A stretch of DNA of 64,000 nucleotides from Actinoallomurus iriomotensis (GCF_030269445.1 NZ_BSTJ01000014.1:1-64000), one strand, 5' to 3'; counted from the first letter of the stretch, positions 51,837 through 60,603 are shown. The notes: a model not told the origin generated them from the sequence alone. Program-made: numbers and translations.

Positions 51837-53066
51837 ATGGCGCTGTCACGGGCGTTGGTCCGGCTGCTGGCGCTGACCTGCGGCGTCACGATCGCGAACA
51901 TCTACTACGCGCAGCCGCTGGTCCACGGCATCGCCCACGACCTGGGGACGGCCGACTCCTCGGCCGGCGCGCTCGTCACCGCGACACAGCTCGGGTACGC
52001 CGCCGGGCTGCTGCTGGTCGTGCCGCTCGGCGACATCATCGCCCGCCGGCCCCTGCTCACCACGCTGCTGACGATCGACGCGGTGGCGCTCGCGGCCACC
52101 GCCGTCGCACCCGGACTGGCCCTGCTGAGCGTGCTGGCCGTGGTCATCGGCCTCTCCTCGGTCGTGGTGCAGATGCTCATCCCGTACGCCGCCACGCTCG
52201 CCGCTCCCCACCAGCGCGCCGGAATCATCGGCACGCTCATGGGCGCCCTGCTCCTCGGCATCCTGCTCTCCCGTACGTTCGCCGGCGTCGTGGCCGGTCT
52301 CGCCGGGTGGCGCGGTGTCTATGCCGTCGCGGCCGGGCTGATGGCCGTCACCGCGATCGTGGTGGGCCGCGTGCTGCCGGCCGAGGCCCGCGAGGTCGGG
52401 ATCGGTTATCTCGCGCAGATGCGCGCCGTCGTACGGCTGGCGCGGAGCGAGCCGGTGCTGCGGCGGCGGTCGCTGGTCGGCGCGGCCCAGTTCGCGGCGT
52501 TCAGCTGCTTCTGGACGACGGTGACGTTCCTGCTGTCGGGCCGGTCGTTCGGTTACACGCAGACCGAGATCGGGCTGTTCGCGCTGGTCGGCGCGGCGGG
52601 CGCGAGCTGTGTGCTCGTCGGCGGACGGTTGCTGGACCGGCACCGGAACCTCGCGTGGCAGGTCACCGGAGCCGCCCTCGTCCTGATGCTGGCCTCCTTC
52701 GGCGTCCTCGCCGCCGGCACGTACGGGCTGGTCTGGCTGGTCGTCGGGGCACTGCTCATGGACGCCTGCAGCCAGGCCGTGCACGTGACCAACCAGGCGG
52801 TGCTCTACGACCTGGTGGACGGGGCCCGGTCCCGGATCACCACCGTGTACATGACCGTCTACTTCGTCGGCGGAGCACTCGGCACGACGACGGGCACGGC
52901 GGCGTACGGCCGCTGGGGCTGGGGCGGCGCCTGCGCGGCCGCGGCCGGGTTCTGCGTCCTGGCGGTGCTCGCCTGGTGGGCCGCCCGCCGGCACGAGCGG
53001 CCCGCGGCCTCCGGCGTCACGGAGCCTCGTGCGGAGGTCGCACGAGGTGGAGCAGGGAGTGGATGA
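51837..53066 (+). CDS. MFS transporter (sugar-efflux/YfcJ-like)
   Basis: 409 residues from ATG 51837 (GTG 51831 possible). Twelve helices; starts ALTCGVTIANIYYAQPLVHGIAHDLG, a signature of the NIYYAQPL MFS subgroup common in actinobacteria and proteobacteria, with VVPLGDIIARRPLL after TM2 and LLMDACSQAVHVTNQAVLYDL late in the protein. Substrates of the subgroup are poorly known. Its last 50 bp overlap the end of the convergent ArsR gene. Confidence 0.88.
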   Translation: MALSRALVRLLALTCGVTIANIYYAQPLVHGIAHDLGTADSSAGALVTATQLGYAAGLLLVVPLGDIIARRPLLTTLLTIDAVALAATAVAPGLALLSVLAVVIGLSSVVVQMLIPYAATLAAPHQRAGIIGTLMGALLLGILLSRTFAGVVAGLAGWRGVYAVAAGLMAVTAIVVGRVLPAEAREVGIGYLAQMRAVVRLARSEPVLRRRSLVGAAQFAAFSCFWTTVTFLLSGRSFGYTQTEIGLFALVGAAGASCVLVGGRLLDRHRNLAWQVTGAALVLMLASFGVLAAGTYGLVWLVVGALLMDACSQAVHVTNQAVLYDLVDGARSRITTVYMTVYFVGGALGTTTGTAAYGRWGWGGACAAAAGFCVLAVLAWWAARRHERPAASGVTEPRAEVARGGAGSG

Positions 53067-53382
53067 CCGGGTCGGCGAGCCGGTAGCGGATGACGCGTCC
53101 GGTGCGTTCGCCGGTCACCAGGCCGCCGGTGCGCAGGAGGCGTAGCGCCTGGGAGACGGCGGCGTCGTTCATGCCGGTGGCCACGGACAGGTCGGTCACG
53201 CTGATCGGTGCGGCGGCGTGGATCGCCAGGAGGAGGGCGAGCCGGTTCGGATCGGACAGCACCGCGAAGCGACCGGCCCACCGCGCGACGTCGCCCGAGT
53301 CTCCGACCGCCGCGATCGCGTCGCACACCCGGTGATCGTCGATGATGCGGCGCCCGGCCCGGTCGGCGGGTACGAGATGCAT
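53017..53382 (-). CDS. NmtR-like ArsR family nickel/cobalt-type sensor
   Basis: 121 residues. Winged helix: FAVLSDPNRLALLLAIHAAAPISVTDLSVATGMNDAAVSQALRLLRTGGLVTGERTGRVIRYRLAD. The last helix DPVIHSLLHLVRPPHEAP offers Asp, His, His, His spaced like the alpha5 ligands of Mycobacterium NmtR, and the chain begins Met-His, echoing the N-terminal ligands of that protein. It is divergent from a NiCoT transporter, so Ni(II)/Co(II)-responsive repression is a strong inference. Stop region overlaps the MFS gene. Confidence 0.85.
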   Translation of the reverse strand: MHLVPADRAGRRIIDDHRVCDAIAAVGDSGDVARWAGRFAVLSDPNRLALLLAIHAAAPISVTDLSVATGMNDAAVSQALRLLRTGGLVTGERTGRVIRYRLADPVIHSLLHLVRPPHEAP

Positions 53383-53475
53383 GATCCCATCTTCCCGCGC
53401 CTCACGCGTGCGGGCGCGACATCTGCATGATCAATCAGCCTTGCAGGCTTCGCGCTTCCGTCGTACGTTGTGAGC

Positions 53476-53619
53476 GCCGTGGTGTTCGGGAAGCCGGTGA
53501 AGGACCGGCGCGGCCCTCGCCACTGTGATCGGGTGCACCGCCCATGCACGCCACTGGGCCCCTCGGGGCCTGGGAAGGCGGGCGGTGCGAGACCCGTCAG
53601 CCAGGAGACCGGCCACGGC
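53476..53619 (+). promoter_or_regulatory. Cobalamin (AdoCbl-type) riboswitch
   Basis: Read directly: P1 stem GCCGTGG (53476-53482) pairs with CCACGGC (53613-53619). Inside lie the conserved GGGAAGCCGGTGAAGGACCG, GCCACTGTGATC, a second GCCACTGGGCC, GGGAAGG, GAGACCCG and the B12 box AGCCAGGAGACCGGCC (53599-53614). All core elements of the cobalamin aptamer are present in order. It lies 43 nt upstream of the NiCoT transporter ATG, so B12 should switch off cobalt uptake, probably at the level of translation given the short linker. Confidence 0.95.
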
Positions 53620-53662
53620 ACCGACGCAGTCGTCCACGAGGTGCTGGAAGGCGATCTCCCCC

Positions 53663-54754
53663 ATGAGCCCACGTTCGTTCTCCGTCCGGTCCGCGCTCGA
53701 ACGGCGGGACTGGACGCGTCTCGCCGCGCTGCTCGGCGTCATCGTCGCGGTGCACATCGCCGCGTGGGGTGTGCTGATCCTGCTGGTCGCGCCGCAGCAC
53801 TACGCCGTCGGCACCAAGGTGTTCGGCGTCGGGCTCGGCGTCACCGCCTACACGCTGGGCATGCGGCACGCCTTCGACGCCGACCACATCGCCGCGATCG
53901 ACAACACCACCCGCAAGCTGATGGCCGACGGCAAGCGTCCGGTCTCGGTGGGGTTCTGGTTCGCGCTCGGTCACTCCAGCGTCGTCGTCCTGCTGACCGC
54001 GCTCATCTCGCTGGGCACGCACATCGCCGGCACCGTCATGGACCAGGGCTCGGGAACCCACCAGACGCTCGGCCTGATCGGCACCAGCGTCTCCGGCGGC
54101 TTCCTCTACCTGATCGCGTTCCTCAACCTGCTCGCCCTGCTGGGCATCCTCCGGGTCTGGCGGACGATGCGCCAAGGTCACTTCGACGAACGCGCCCTGC
54201 AGGCCGAGCTGGACCAGCGCGGCCTGTTCAACCGCTTCCTCGGCCGGCTGTTGCGCGCCATCACCCACCCGTGGCAGATGTTTCCGATCGGCCTGCTGTT
54301 CGGCGTCGGTTTCGACACGGCCACCGAGATCACCGTGCTCGTGCTGGCCGGCAGCGGCGCGGCCAGCGGCCTGCCCTGGTACGCGATCCTCATCCTGCCC
54401 GTGCTGTTCGCCGCCGGGATGAGCCTGTTCGACACCCTCGACGGCACGTTCATGAACTTCGCCTACCACTGGGCCTTCGCCAACCCGGTCCGCAAGGTCT
54501 ACTACAACCTCACCATCACCGGCCTGTCGGTCGCCGTCGCGTTCGTCATCGGCACCGTCGAGATCGTCGGCCTGCTGCACGACGACGCGGGCCTGGACAG
54601 CCCGGTGACCAACTGGGTCGCCGGGCTGGACCTGGACAACGTCGGCTTCGTCATCGTCGGCCTGTTCGTCGTCGTCTGGGCCGTCGCGATCGCGTACTGG
54701 CGTCTCACGAACGTCGAACACCGCTGGGCCGTCGAGCCCGACGACACCCCGTGA
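53663..54754 (+). CDS. NiCoT-family cobalt/nickel transporter
   Basis: 363 residues from ATG 53663, the first start after the riboswitch; the frame is open through the aptamer, but that part is not coding. Eight membrane segments. NiCoT signatures: GMRHAFDADHIAAIDN (HX4DH metal motif), FALGHSSVVV, LLFGVGFDTATEI and FAAGMSLFDTLDG. It imports Co2+ and/or Ni2+. The cobalamin riboswitch argues that cobalt is the physiological cargo, while the divergent NmtR-like ArsR gives a second, metal-dependent control. Confidence 0.94.
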   Translation: MSPRSFSVRSALERRDWTRLAALLGVIVAVHIAAWGVLILLVAPQHYAVGTKVFGVGLGVTAYTLGMRHAFDADHIAAIDNTTRKLMADGKRPVSVGFWFALGHSSVVVLLTALISLGTHIAGTVMDQGSGTHQTLGLIGTSVSGGFLYLIAFLNLLALLGILRVWRTMRQGHFDERALQAELDQRGLFNRFLGRLLRAITHPWQMFPIGLLFGVGFDTATEITVLVLAGSGAASGLPWYAILILPVLFAAGMSLFDTLDGTFMNFAYHWAFANPVRKVYYNLTITGLSVAVAFVIGTVEIVGLLHDDAGLDSPVTNWVAGLDLDNVGFVIVGLFVVVWAVAIAYWRLTNVEHRWAVEPDDTP

Positions 54755-54768
54755 CCGCATCGGGCGCC

Positions 54769-55965
54769 CTACGCCGCCGGCCGGTCCCGCCCGGCCGCGA
54801 TGGTGACGGCGACCAGCAGGACGCAGACGCCGGCGACGGCCGCGACCACGGCGGCCACGCCCATCGCCGGGGCCGCCAGCGGCAGGAGCGCGACGGCGAC
54901 GACGCCGACCGCCACCCCACCGGGGTGCATCGCCCCCTCCGAGGCGATGGGCGCCTGCACCAGCCGGAGCAGGGTCAGGAAGACGGCGACGGGGATCGCG
55001 ACGGCGTAACAGATGACCGTGGGCGACGGTTCGAGCTCGTGCCCGGTCTGCCCGACGGCCACTTCGAGCCCGGCGCCGAGGGCCCCGAGACTCGCGAAGA
55101 TGGCGTAGTGGCCGTAGCCCCACAGGTACGACCGGTCGCGCCGGTCGCGGAGGCCTTCGCCGGCCGGGGCGAGGAAGTAGATCCACCACAGGGCGAACAG
55201 CAGGACGAGGCCGGAGAAGGCGATGGTGAGGAAGGGACCACTGATGGCGGTGCCCCGCAGCGCGCCCTCCACGCCCCGGGCCACGGCGAGGACGCTCTCG
55301 CCGAGCAGAATGATCACGAACAGCCCGTAGCGCTCGGCGATGTGGTGCGGGTGCCAGTTGGTGGACCTGACCCGCTCCGCCCACCGGGGCACCATCAGCT
55401 CCAGCACGACCAGGCAGGCGAACAGTGGAAGCCGGACGGACGAGGCGTCCCCGAAGAAGAGGCGGAGCACCCAGCCCACCTGCACGAGGGCGATGCCGGC
55501 GGCGTACCGCAGCGCGGTGCGACGGCTCGACGGGTCCTCGGCGCCGGCCCGCAGCCACTGGGCGACGAGCCCGACCCGCATGACGAAGTAACCGAGCGTG
55601 ACGGCACGGTAGTCGGAGTGGTCGAACGCGGCCGGCACCCCCGCGGCGAGGACGAGCACTCCGGCCATCTGCACCATGGTCAGCAGCCGGTACGCGACGT
55701 CGTCGGTGTCGTACGACGACGCGAACCAGGTGAAGTTCATCCACGCCCACCAGATCGCGAAGAAGACCTGAAGGAACGGGACGAGCCTGGTCAGGCCGTG
55801 ACCGCCTTCGACGCCGTGCGCGAGCTGGTCGGTGAGCGCCGCGACCGCCACCACGAAGGTGAGGTCGAACAGAAGCTCCAGGGGGCTCGAGACCCGGTGG
55901 GGCTCATCGATCGGACGCGCACTCATCCGGATCCAGACCCGGCTACTCGTACGTGCTGGTGGCAC
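54769..55965 (-). CDS. Low-temperature-requirement A (LtrA) family membrane protein
   Basis: 398 residues from GTG 55965, chosen for AGGAG 7 nt upstream (the frame is open further; ATG 55926 is an alternative). Hallmark motif PLELLFDLTFVVAVAALTDQL at the N-terminus, WWAWMNFTWFASSYDTDDVAYRLLTMVQMAG, HIAERYGLFVIILLGESVLAVARG, and ALWWIYFL. About twelve membrane helices. The family's biochemical function is unknown; it was named after a Listeria cold-growth mutant. Convergent with the NiCoT gene. Confidence 0.92.
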   Translation of the reverse strand: MPPARTSSRVWIRMSARPIDEPHRVSSPLELLFDLTFVVAVAALTDQLAHGVEGGHGLTRLVPFLQVFFAIWWAWMNFTWFASSYDTDDVAYRLLTMVQMAGVLVLAAGVPAAFDHSDYRAVTLGYFVMRVGLVAQWLRAGAEDPSSRRTALRYAAGIALVQVGWVLRLFFGDASSVRLPLFACLVVLELMVPRWAERVRSTNWHPHHIAERYGLFVIILLGESVLAVARGVEGALRGTAISGPFLTIAFSGLVLLFALWWIYFLAPAGEGLRDRRDRSYLWGYGHYAIFASLGALGAGLEVAVGQTGHELEPSPTVICYAVAIPVAVFLTLLRLVQAPIASEGAMHPGGVAVGVVAVALLPLAAPAMGVAAVVAAVAGVCVLLVAVTIAAGRDRPAA

Positions 55966-56114
55966 GGTCACGCTCCTGTCACTCGGACGGACTTGTCCCA
56001 GGACAGGACAGTCTTCAGGCCGCGACCGCCCGGGCGCCAGCCGGGGGCCGGGTGGACGCGCGAACGCGTACGGCATGATGCATCCGGGATGATCGCGTAC
56101 GGAACGGCACAGGC

Positions 56115-56954
56115 ATGGGTCTGAAGGATCGGGTGGGCGACGTCAGGCGCGCGGCCGGCGCGGGCCTGGACAAGGCGACGAACGTGGGCCGGGAGAAGGC
56201 CGCGAGTCTGGACAAAGAGGCGCTCAGCGCCGCCGGACGCGGCGCCGTGGCGACCGCGCGGCAGGCCGACGACTGGGTCCTGAACCAGCTGCAGGCCGTC
56301 CGGCCGCCCGCGCTGCCGCTGACCGAGGCGTGGAAGCTGTCCATCGGCGGGATCGTCGCCGCGCACCCGAAGGCGCCCCGGCTGACCGGCCGGCTCCTCG
56401 CCCCGCTCGACAGGTTGGGCGCCATCGCGATCGGGCCCGACGAGATCGGGTTCGACGGCGACACGGTCGAGTGGGGCCGGGTCACCGAGGTCCGTACCCG
56501 CCCCCTCACGGACCTCGCCGTCGGCGCCGTCTGGGACTTCGCGATCGACGACCTGCGCACCCGCCTGCCACCGGTTCCGGGCCGCAAGTGGGCCGTCACC
56601 AAGATCCTCCAGGTCCTGCTCGCCATGACGGTCGACCTCGAGAAGCAGATCGAGGCGGCGGCGGAGGACGACGACGCGCCGCGACTCGTCGCCTGCGAGA
56701 TCGTGCACCGCGGGCGGATCCAGCGGAACAAGCAGTCGACGACCGGCCTGTTCTCCGCGCTCGCGCTGTGCGCGTTGCCCCAGGTGGGCGAGACGCTGGC
56801 GGCCGCCGCCGGTGAGAGGGGCGTCCCGGTCGTGGCCGCCGAGCCGTACGAGCACGTGTCGGCCAACGAGCGCGTACTGAGGATGCGCCGGCGGCGCGAG
56901 GTCCTCGCCTCGCAGGCCCACGAGCTGGAGAGCGCCGCCGACGAGGACGACTGA
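56115..56954 (+). CDS. Conserved hypothetical protein
   Basis: 279 residues. The N-terminus is helical and Ala-rich (MGLKDRVGDVRRAAGAGLDKATNVGREKAAS...), phasin-like in composition. The middle holds a compact region (IGPDEIGFDGDTVEWGRVTEVRTRPL) that looks like a small beta domain measuring or binding something. The C-terminus has two long helices, the last Arg/Glu-rich (RVLRMRRRREVLASQAHELES). No signal peptide or clear membrane span. Family not recognised. Opposite LtrA; 149 bp between starts. Confidence 0.7.
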   Translation: MGLKDRVGDVRRAAGAGLDKATNVGREKAASLDKEALSAAGRGAVATARQADDWVLNQLQAVRPPALPLTEAWKLSIGGIVAAHPKAPRLTGRLLAPLDRLGAIAIGPDEIGFDGDTVEWGRVTEVRTRPLTDLAVGAVWDFAIDDLRTRLPPVPGRKWAVTKILQVLLAMTVDLEKQIEAAAEDDDAPRLVACEIVHRGRIQRNKQSTTGLFSALALCALPQVGETLAAAAGERGVPVVAAEPYEHVSANERVLRMRRRREVLASQAHELESAADEDD

Positions 56955-57303
56955 CCGGACGCTACACACGACCCGCGCCGCCGAGCCGACGGCCCGGGCC
57001 CGGCGGGGTGGTCACCTCGCGGAACGCCGGGCCAGTGAGCAGGGCAGGTACGGGGACTCGGCCCCCGGAACGGAAGCGCGGCCTCGATGACCTTCCACGC
57101 CTCGTCGCGGCCGCCCTGCCGAACGAGCTACGGGCGCCGTCCTCGGACACGTCCCCGGGGTCGGGGATCCAGAACTGCGCGTCGCCGTCCGCTGAGCTCG
57201 GCGGAGCGCGGTCCATCAGCTCGTCCTCGTCGCCCCCGGGACTCCACTCGCCTGCAGCCGGAGCCGCTGGACTAGAGGGACCTTCCGCTGTGCTTCGGAA
57301 GGC
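56955..57303. other. Intergenic region with possible decayed gene
   Basis: On the minus strand, frames at 57216-57040 read MDRAPPSSADGDAQFWIPDPGDVSEDGAR and, in the next frame, QGGRDEAWKVIEAALPFRG. Joined by one frameshift these look like real protein, but neither part is attributable to a family. It could be a broken small gene. No plus-strand gene is convincing here. Confidence 0.35.
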
Positions 57304-57346
57304 ATGACGTCACATCCGCAGGCTTCGATGCTTGCGGTGACGTCAT
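57304..57346 (+). promoter_or_regulatory. TGACGTCA inverted-repeat operator of the RHH regulator
   Basis: ATGACGTCAC (57304-57313) and GTGACGTCAT (57337-57346) form a perfect 10-bp inverted repeat, each half itself containing the palindrome TGACGTCA; inner arms CCGCAGG/CTTGCGG extend the symmetry. It lies 20-63 bp before the ribbon-helix-helix gene. RHH proteins bind such short palindromes cooperatively, so autoregulation is likely. Confidence 0.8.
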
Positions 57347-57366
57347 GATGATGTCAGTATGGCGTC

Positions 57367-57942
57367 ATGGACCTCACCCCGTACATCACCAACCTTCGCC
57401 GGGAGCTCGCGGTCGCCGCCGAAGCCGGAGGCGATGACGTTCGCGCCATGGCCGAACGGCTCGGGACGGCGCTCGAGTCGGCGGCCCGGCTCGCCATGCT
57501 CGAGGCTCTCTCGGCCGCCGCGGACGAGATCACCACCGACCTGGCACCGGGTTCGGTCGAGGTTCGCCTGCGTGGACGCGACCCTGACTTCGTCGTGACG
57601 CCACCGCCGACCGAAGTGACGTCAGACGAGACGTCACATGGCGCTCTGCGGAACGCGATCGCCGGCGCGATCGAGGTCACGATGGGCGTGCGGCCGCCCG
57701 CCTCGTCCGAGCCCGAGGAGAGCGGCGGCACGTCACGCATCACCCTGCGTCTCCCCGAACACCTCAAGCCGCGCATCGACGAGGCCGCGAACCGCATGGG
57801 GCTGTCGGTCAACGCCTGGCTCGTCCGCGCCGTGACCGTCGCCCTCGAACTCGGCGACCAGGGCGGCGGCCCGGGCAGCGGTCCGAGCGGCGGCCGAAGC
57901 GGCACGCAGCTCGGGCAGCGCTACACCGGCTGGGTTCGCTGA
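57367..57942 (+). CDS. Ribbon-helix-helix (HicB/Arc-like) regulator of the DUF4097-ABC operon
   Basis: 191 residues. The N-terminal 60 residues are helical (EAGGDDVRAMAERLGTALESAARLAMLEALSAAADEI), followed by a flexible linker, and the RHH DNA-binding unit is at about 123-162: SRITLRLPEHLKPRIDEAANRMGLSVNAWLVRAVTVALE. The Gly/Ser-rich end may be disordered. No toxin gene is adjacent, so it acts as a transcription factor rather than a HicB antitoxin. It leads an operon with DUF4097 and a two-component ABC exporter. Codons 84-91 encode a second copy of the operator palindrome. Confidence 0.85.
   Translation: MDLTPYITNLRRELAVAAEAGGDDVRAMAERLGTALESAARLAMLEALSAAADEITTDLAPGSVEVRLRGRDPDFVVTPPPTEVTSDETSHGALRNAIAGAIEVTMGVRPPASSEPEESGGTSRITLRLPEHLKPRIDEAANRMGLSVNAWLVRAVTVALELGDQGGGPGSGPSGGRSGTQLGQRYTGWVR
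57616..57637 (+). promoter_or_regulatory. Second, intragenic TGACGTC inverted repeat
   Basis: GTGACGTC (57616-57623) and GACGTCAC (57630-57637) form a perfect 8-bp inverted repeat inside the RHH coding region, the same core as the upstream operator 310 bp away. Two sites this far apart could allow looping or roadblock repression. Confidence 0.65.
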
Positions 57943-58002
57943 CGCGACCCGCCTTCCTCCCATCCCTGAAACACCGGCCGAAGCCACCGAGAGGGCACCG
58001 CC

Positions 58003-58845
58003 ATGCCGAAATACGACACTCCCGAGCCCATCACCGCGGTCATCGACATCACGGCGGGCCGGGTGCAGATCAACGCCGGTGACCGCGCCGACACGGTCGT
58101 CGACGTACGCCCGAGCGACCCGACCAGGGAGGGCGACGTCACCGCCGCCGAACAGACCCAGGTCGAGTACGCGGGCGGCCAGCTCTCCGTGAGAGGGCCC
58201 AAGAACAAGCTTCGCTCGCTCATCGGCCGCCCGCCGTCGCTCGACGTGACGATCGAGCTGCCGGCCGGCTCACGCGTCGACGCCAAGGGCTGGGCGAACT
58301 ATCGCAGCCAGGGCCGCCTCGGCGACGCCAGCTTCGACACCGCCACCGGCTCCGTCCGCCTCGACCACACCGGCGCGTTGAAGCTGCGCACCGCCGCCGG
58401 AGACGTCTCGGTCGCCCGGACGGACGGGTACACCGACGTGAGCACCTCCACCGGCAAGATCTGGATCGGCGAGATCGACGGCGCGGCGGTGGTCAAGACC
58501 GCCAACGGCGACATCACCATCGGCGCGGTCACCGCCGACGCGCGGCTGAACACGGCCAACGGCGACATCAACGTCCACCGGGCCCTGGGCTCCGTCAACG
58601 CCAAGACCGCGTACGGCAGCGTCCGGGTCGACGAGGTCGTCCACGGCGCGGTCGTGCTGGAGACCAGCTTCGGAGAGCTGGAGCTCGGAGTCCGCGAGGG
58701 CACGGCCGCCTGGCTCGACGTCAGCTCGAAGTTCGGCACCGTCCGCAGCGAGCTGGAGGCCGGCGACGGCCCCGGCGAGTCCAACGACACCGTCGAGGTG
58801 TACGCGCGCACCGGCTACGGCGACATCGTCATCCGCCGCCCCTGA
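58003..58845 (+). CDS. DUF4097 (toastrack-type beta-repeat) protein
   Basis: 280 residues, cytosolic in appearance. A right-handed beta-repeat built of short strands: ITAVIDITAGRVQINAGDRADTVVDVRPS, TATGSVRLDHTGALKLRTAAGDVSVARTDGYTDVSTSTGKIWIGEIDG, TANGDITIGAVTADARLNTANGDINVHRALG. The G-D/S-I/V-x-V pattern repeats every 18-20 residues. DUF4097 domains often sense cell-envelope ligands; here it lies between the RHH regulator and an ABC exporter, as in many actinomycetes, and may be a substrate sensor. ATG 58003. Confidence 0.88.
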   Translation: MPKYDTPEPITAVIDITAGRVQINAGDRADTVVDVRPSDPTREGDVTAAEQTQVEYAGGQLSVRGPKNKLRSLIGRPPSLDVTIELPAGSRVDAKGWANYRSQGRLGDASFDTATGSVRLDHTGALKLRTAAGDVSVARTDGYTDVSTSTGKIWIGEIDGAAVVKTANGDITIGAVTADARLNTANGDINVHRALGSVNAKTAYGSVRVDEVVHGAVVLETSFGELELGVREGTAAWLDVSSKFGTVRSELEAGDGPGESNDTVEVYARTGYGDIVIRRP

Positions 58846-58870
58846 ACCACCACAACCGAAAAGAGGAACC

Positions 58871-59815
58871 ATGACCACCGCCCCAGCGATCATGGCGACC
58901 GGGCTGCGCAAGTCGTACGGCGACAACGTCGTGCTCGACGGCGTCGACCTGGAGGTCGCCGAGGGAACGATCTTCTCGCTGCTCGGACCCAACGGCGCCG
59001 GCAAGACCACCATGGTGCAGATCCTGTCCACGCTCATCGGCGCCGACGGCGGCGAGGTGCGCGTCGCCGGTCACGATCTGGCCCGCGAGCCCGACGCCGT
59101 ACGCGCGGCGATCGGCGTCACCGGCCAGTACTCCGCCGTCGACAGGCTCCTCACCGGCGAGGAGAACCTCCTGCTGATGGCGGACCTGCACCACCTGAGG
59201 CGCGCGGAGGGCCGCCGCCGCGCCGCCGAGCTGCTCGAACGGTTCGACCTGACCGACGCGGCGGGCAAGACCGCCGCCACCTACTCCGGGGGCATGCAAC
59301 GCCGGCTCGACCTGGCGATGACCCTGGTCGGCGACCCGCGCATCATCTACCTCGACGAGCCGACCACCGGCCTGGACCCGCGCAGCCGTCGCACCATGTG
59401 GCAGATCATCCGTGACCTCGTCGCGGGCGGCGTCACCATCTTCCTCACCACTCAGTATTTGGAAGAGGCCGACGAGCTCGCCGACCGGATCGCCCTGCTC
59501 GACCACGGGCGGTTCATCGCCGAGGGCACGGCCGACGAGCTCAAGCGCCGCATCCCCGGCGGCCACATCCGTCTGCGGTTCGCCGACGCCGACGCGCTGC
59601 GGTCGGCCACACACGTGCTCGGTGAGGTGTCCACCGACGAGGAGGGGCTCGCCCTTCGCGTGCCGAGCGACGGCGGCGTCCGGTCGATCCGGACCCTGCT
59701 CGCCCGGCTCGACGACCAGTCGATCGAGGTCGAGGAGATGTCGGTCCACACCCCCGACCTCGACGACGTCTTCCTGACCCTCACCGGCCAACCCGAGAAG
59801 GAGCCCGTTCGATGA
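58871..59815 (+). CDS. DrrA-like ABC transporter ATP-binding protein
   Basis: 314 residues. Walker A GPNGAGKTT (39-47), signature YSGGMQRRLD (138-147), Walker B RIIYLDEPTTGLDP (157-170) and the DrrA-type C-terminal extension with SVHTPDLDDVFLTLTG. It powers export by the membrane partner that follows, with which it overlaps by 4 bp (ATGA). Daunorubicin-resistance-type exporters of this kind move amphipathic drugs or lipids. Confidence 0.93.
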   Translation: MTTAPAIMATGLRKSYGDNVVLDGVDLEVAEGTIFSLLGPNGAGKTTMVQILSTLIGADGGEVRVAGHDLAREPDAVRAAIGVTGQYSAVDRLLTGEENLLLMADLHHLRRAEGRRRAAELLERFDLTDAAGKTAATYSGGMQRRLDLAMTLVGDPRIIYLDEPTTGLDPRSRRTMWQIIRDLVAGGVTIFLTTQYLEEADELADRIALLDHGRFIAEGTADELKRRIPGGHIRLRFADADALRSATHVLGEVSTDEEGLALRVPSDGGVRSIRTLLARLDDQSIEVEEMSVHTPDLDDVFLTLTGQPEKEPVR

Positions 59816-60603
59816 GCGCCCTGACCCTCTCCGCGCGTGACTCGGCGACGATGCTGCGCCGCAGCCTCCGGCACATGCTGCGCTACCCGTCGATGACGCT
59901 GATGATCGCCGGGATGCCGGTGGTCTTCCTGCTGATATTCGTCTACGTCTTCGGCGGCACGATGGGCAACGGGCTCGGCGGCGCGGCGGGCGGCCGGCAC
60001 GCGTACGTCAACTACGTGACGCCCGGCATCATCCTGATGACCATCGCGGGCGCCGCCACCGCGACGGCGGTGTCGGTGGCGATGGACATGACCGAGGGGA
60101 TCGTCGCCCGGTTCCGCACCATGGCGATCTCCCGCGCCTCGGTGCTGACCGGGCACGTCGTCGGCAGCGTGATCCAGAACCTGCTCAGCATGGCGCTCGT
60201 CGTGGCCGTCGCGCTGGCGATCGGGTTCCGCCCCACCGCGAGCCCCATGGAGTGGCTCGCCGCGGCCGGCCTGCTCACGCTGCTCGTCCTGGCGCTCACC
60301 TGGCTGTCGGTCGGGCTCGGCCTGGTCAGCAAGACCGTCGAGTCCGCGAGCAACGCGCCCATGCCCCTGATGCTCCTGCCGTTCCTCGGCAGCGGGTTCG
60401 TGCCCACCGACTCGATGCCGGCCGGGCTGCGCTGGTTCGCCGAGTACCAGCCCTTCACGCCGGTCATCAACGCGCTGCGCGGCCTGCTGCTGGGCTCCCC
60501 CATCGGCAACGACGGGATCGTCGCCGTCGCCTGGTGCGTCGGCATCGCGCTGGTCGGCTACCTCTGGTCGAAGAAGCTGTTCAACCGCGACCCGTCACGC
60601 TGA
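59812..60603 (+). CDS. DrrB-like ABC-2 permease
   Basis: 263 residues, six membrane helices. ABC-2 family features: MLRYPSMTLMIAGMPVVFLLIFVYVFGG, VNYVTPGIILMTIAGAATATAVSVAMDMTEGIVARFRTMAISRASVLTGHV (coupling helix), and the C-terminal PFLGSGFVPTDSMPAGLRWFAEYQPFTPVINALRGLLLG. It forms the membrane channel with the preceding ATPase. Last gene of the RHH-led operon, followed by a strong hairpin. Confidence 0.93.
   Translation: MSALTLSARDSATMLRRSLRHMLRYPSMTLMIAGMPVVFLLIFVYVFGGTMGNGLGGAAGGRHAYVNYVTPGIILMTIAGAATATAVSVAMDMTEGIVARFRTMAISRASVLTGHVVGSVIQNLLSMALVVAVALAIGFRPTASPMEWLAAAGLLTLLVLALTWLSVGLGLVSKTVESASNAPMPLMLLPFLGSGFVPTDSMPAGLRWFAEYQPFTPVINALRGLLLGSPIGNDGIVAVAWCVGIALVGYLWSKKLFNRDPSR

Noticed and set aside
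53470-56124. 884-residue plus-strand open frame through the riboswitch
   Set aside because: Covers the aptamer and runs in the wrong frame over the NiCoT gene and antisense to LtrA.
57367-57942. HicB antitoxin of a toxin-antitoxin pair
   Set aside because: No HicA-type or other toxin gene is adjacent; the neighbours form an ABC export operon.
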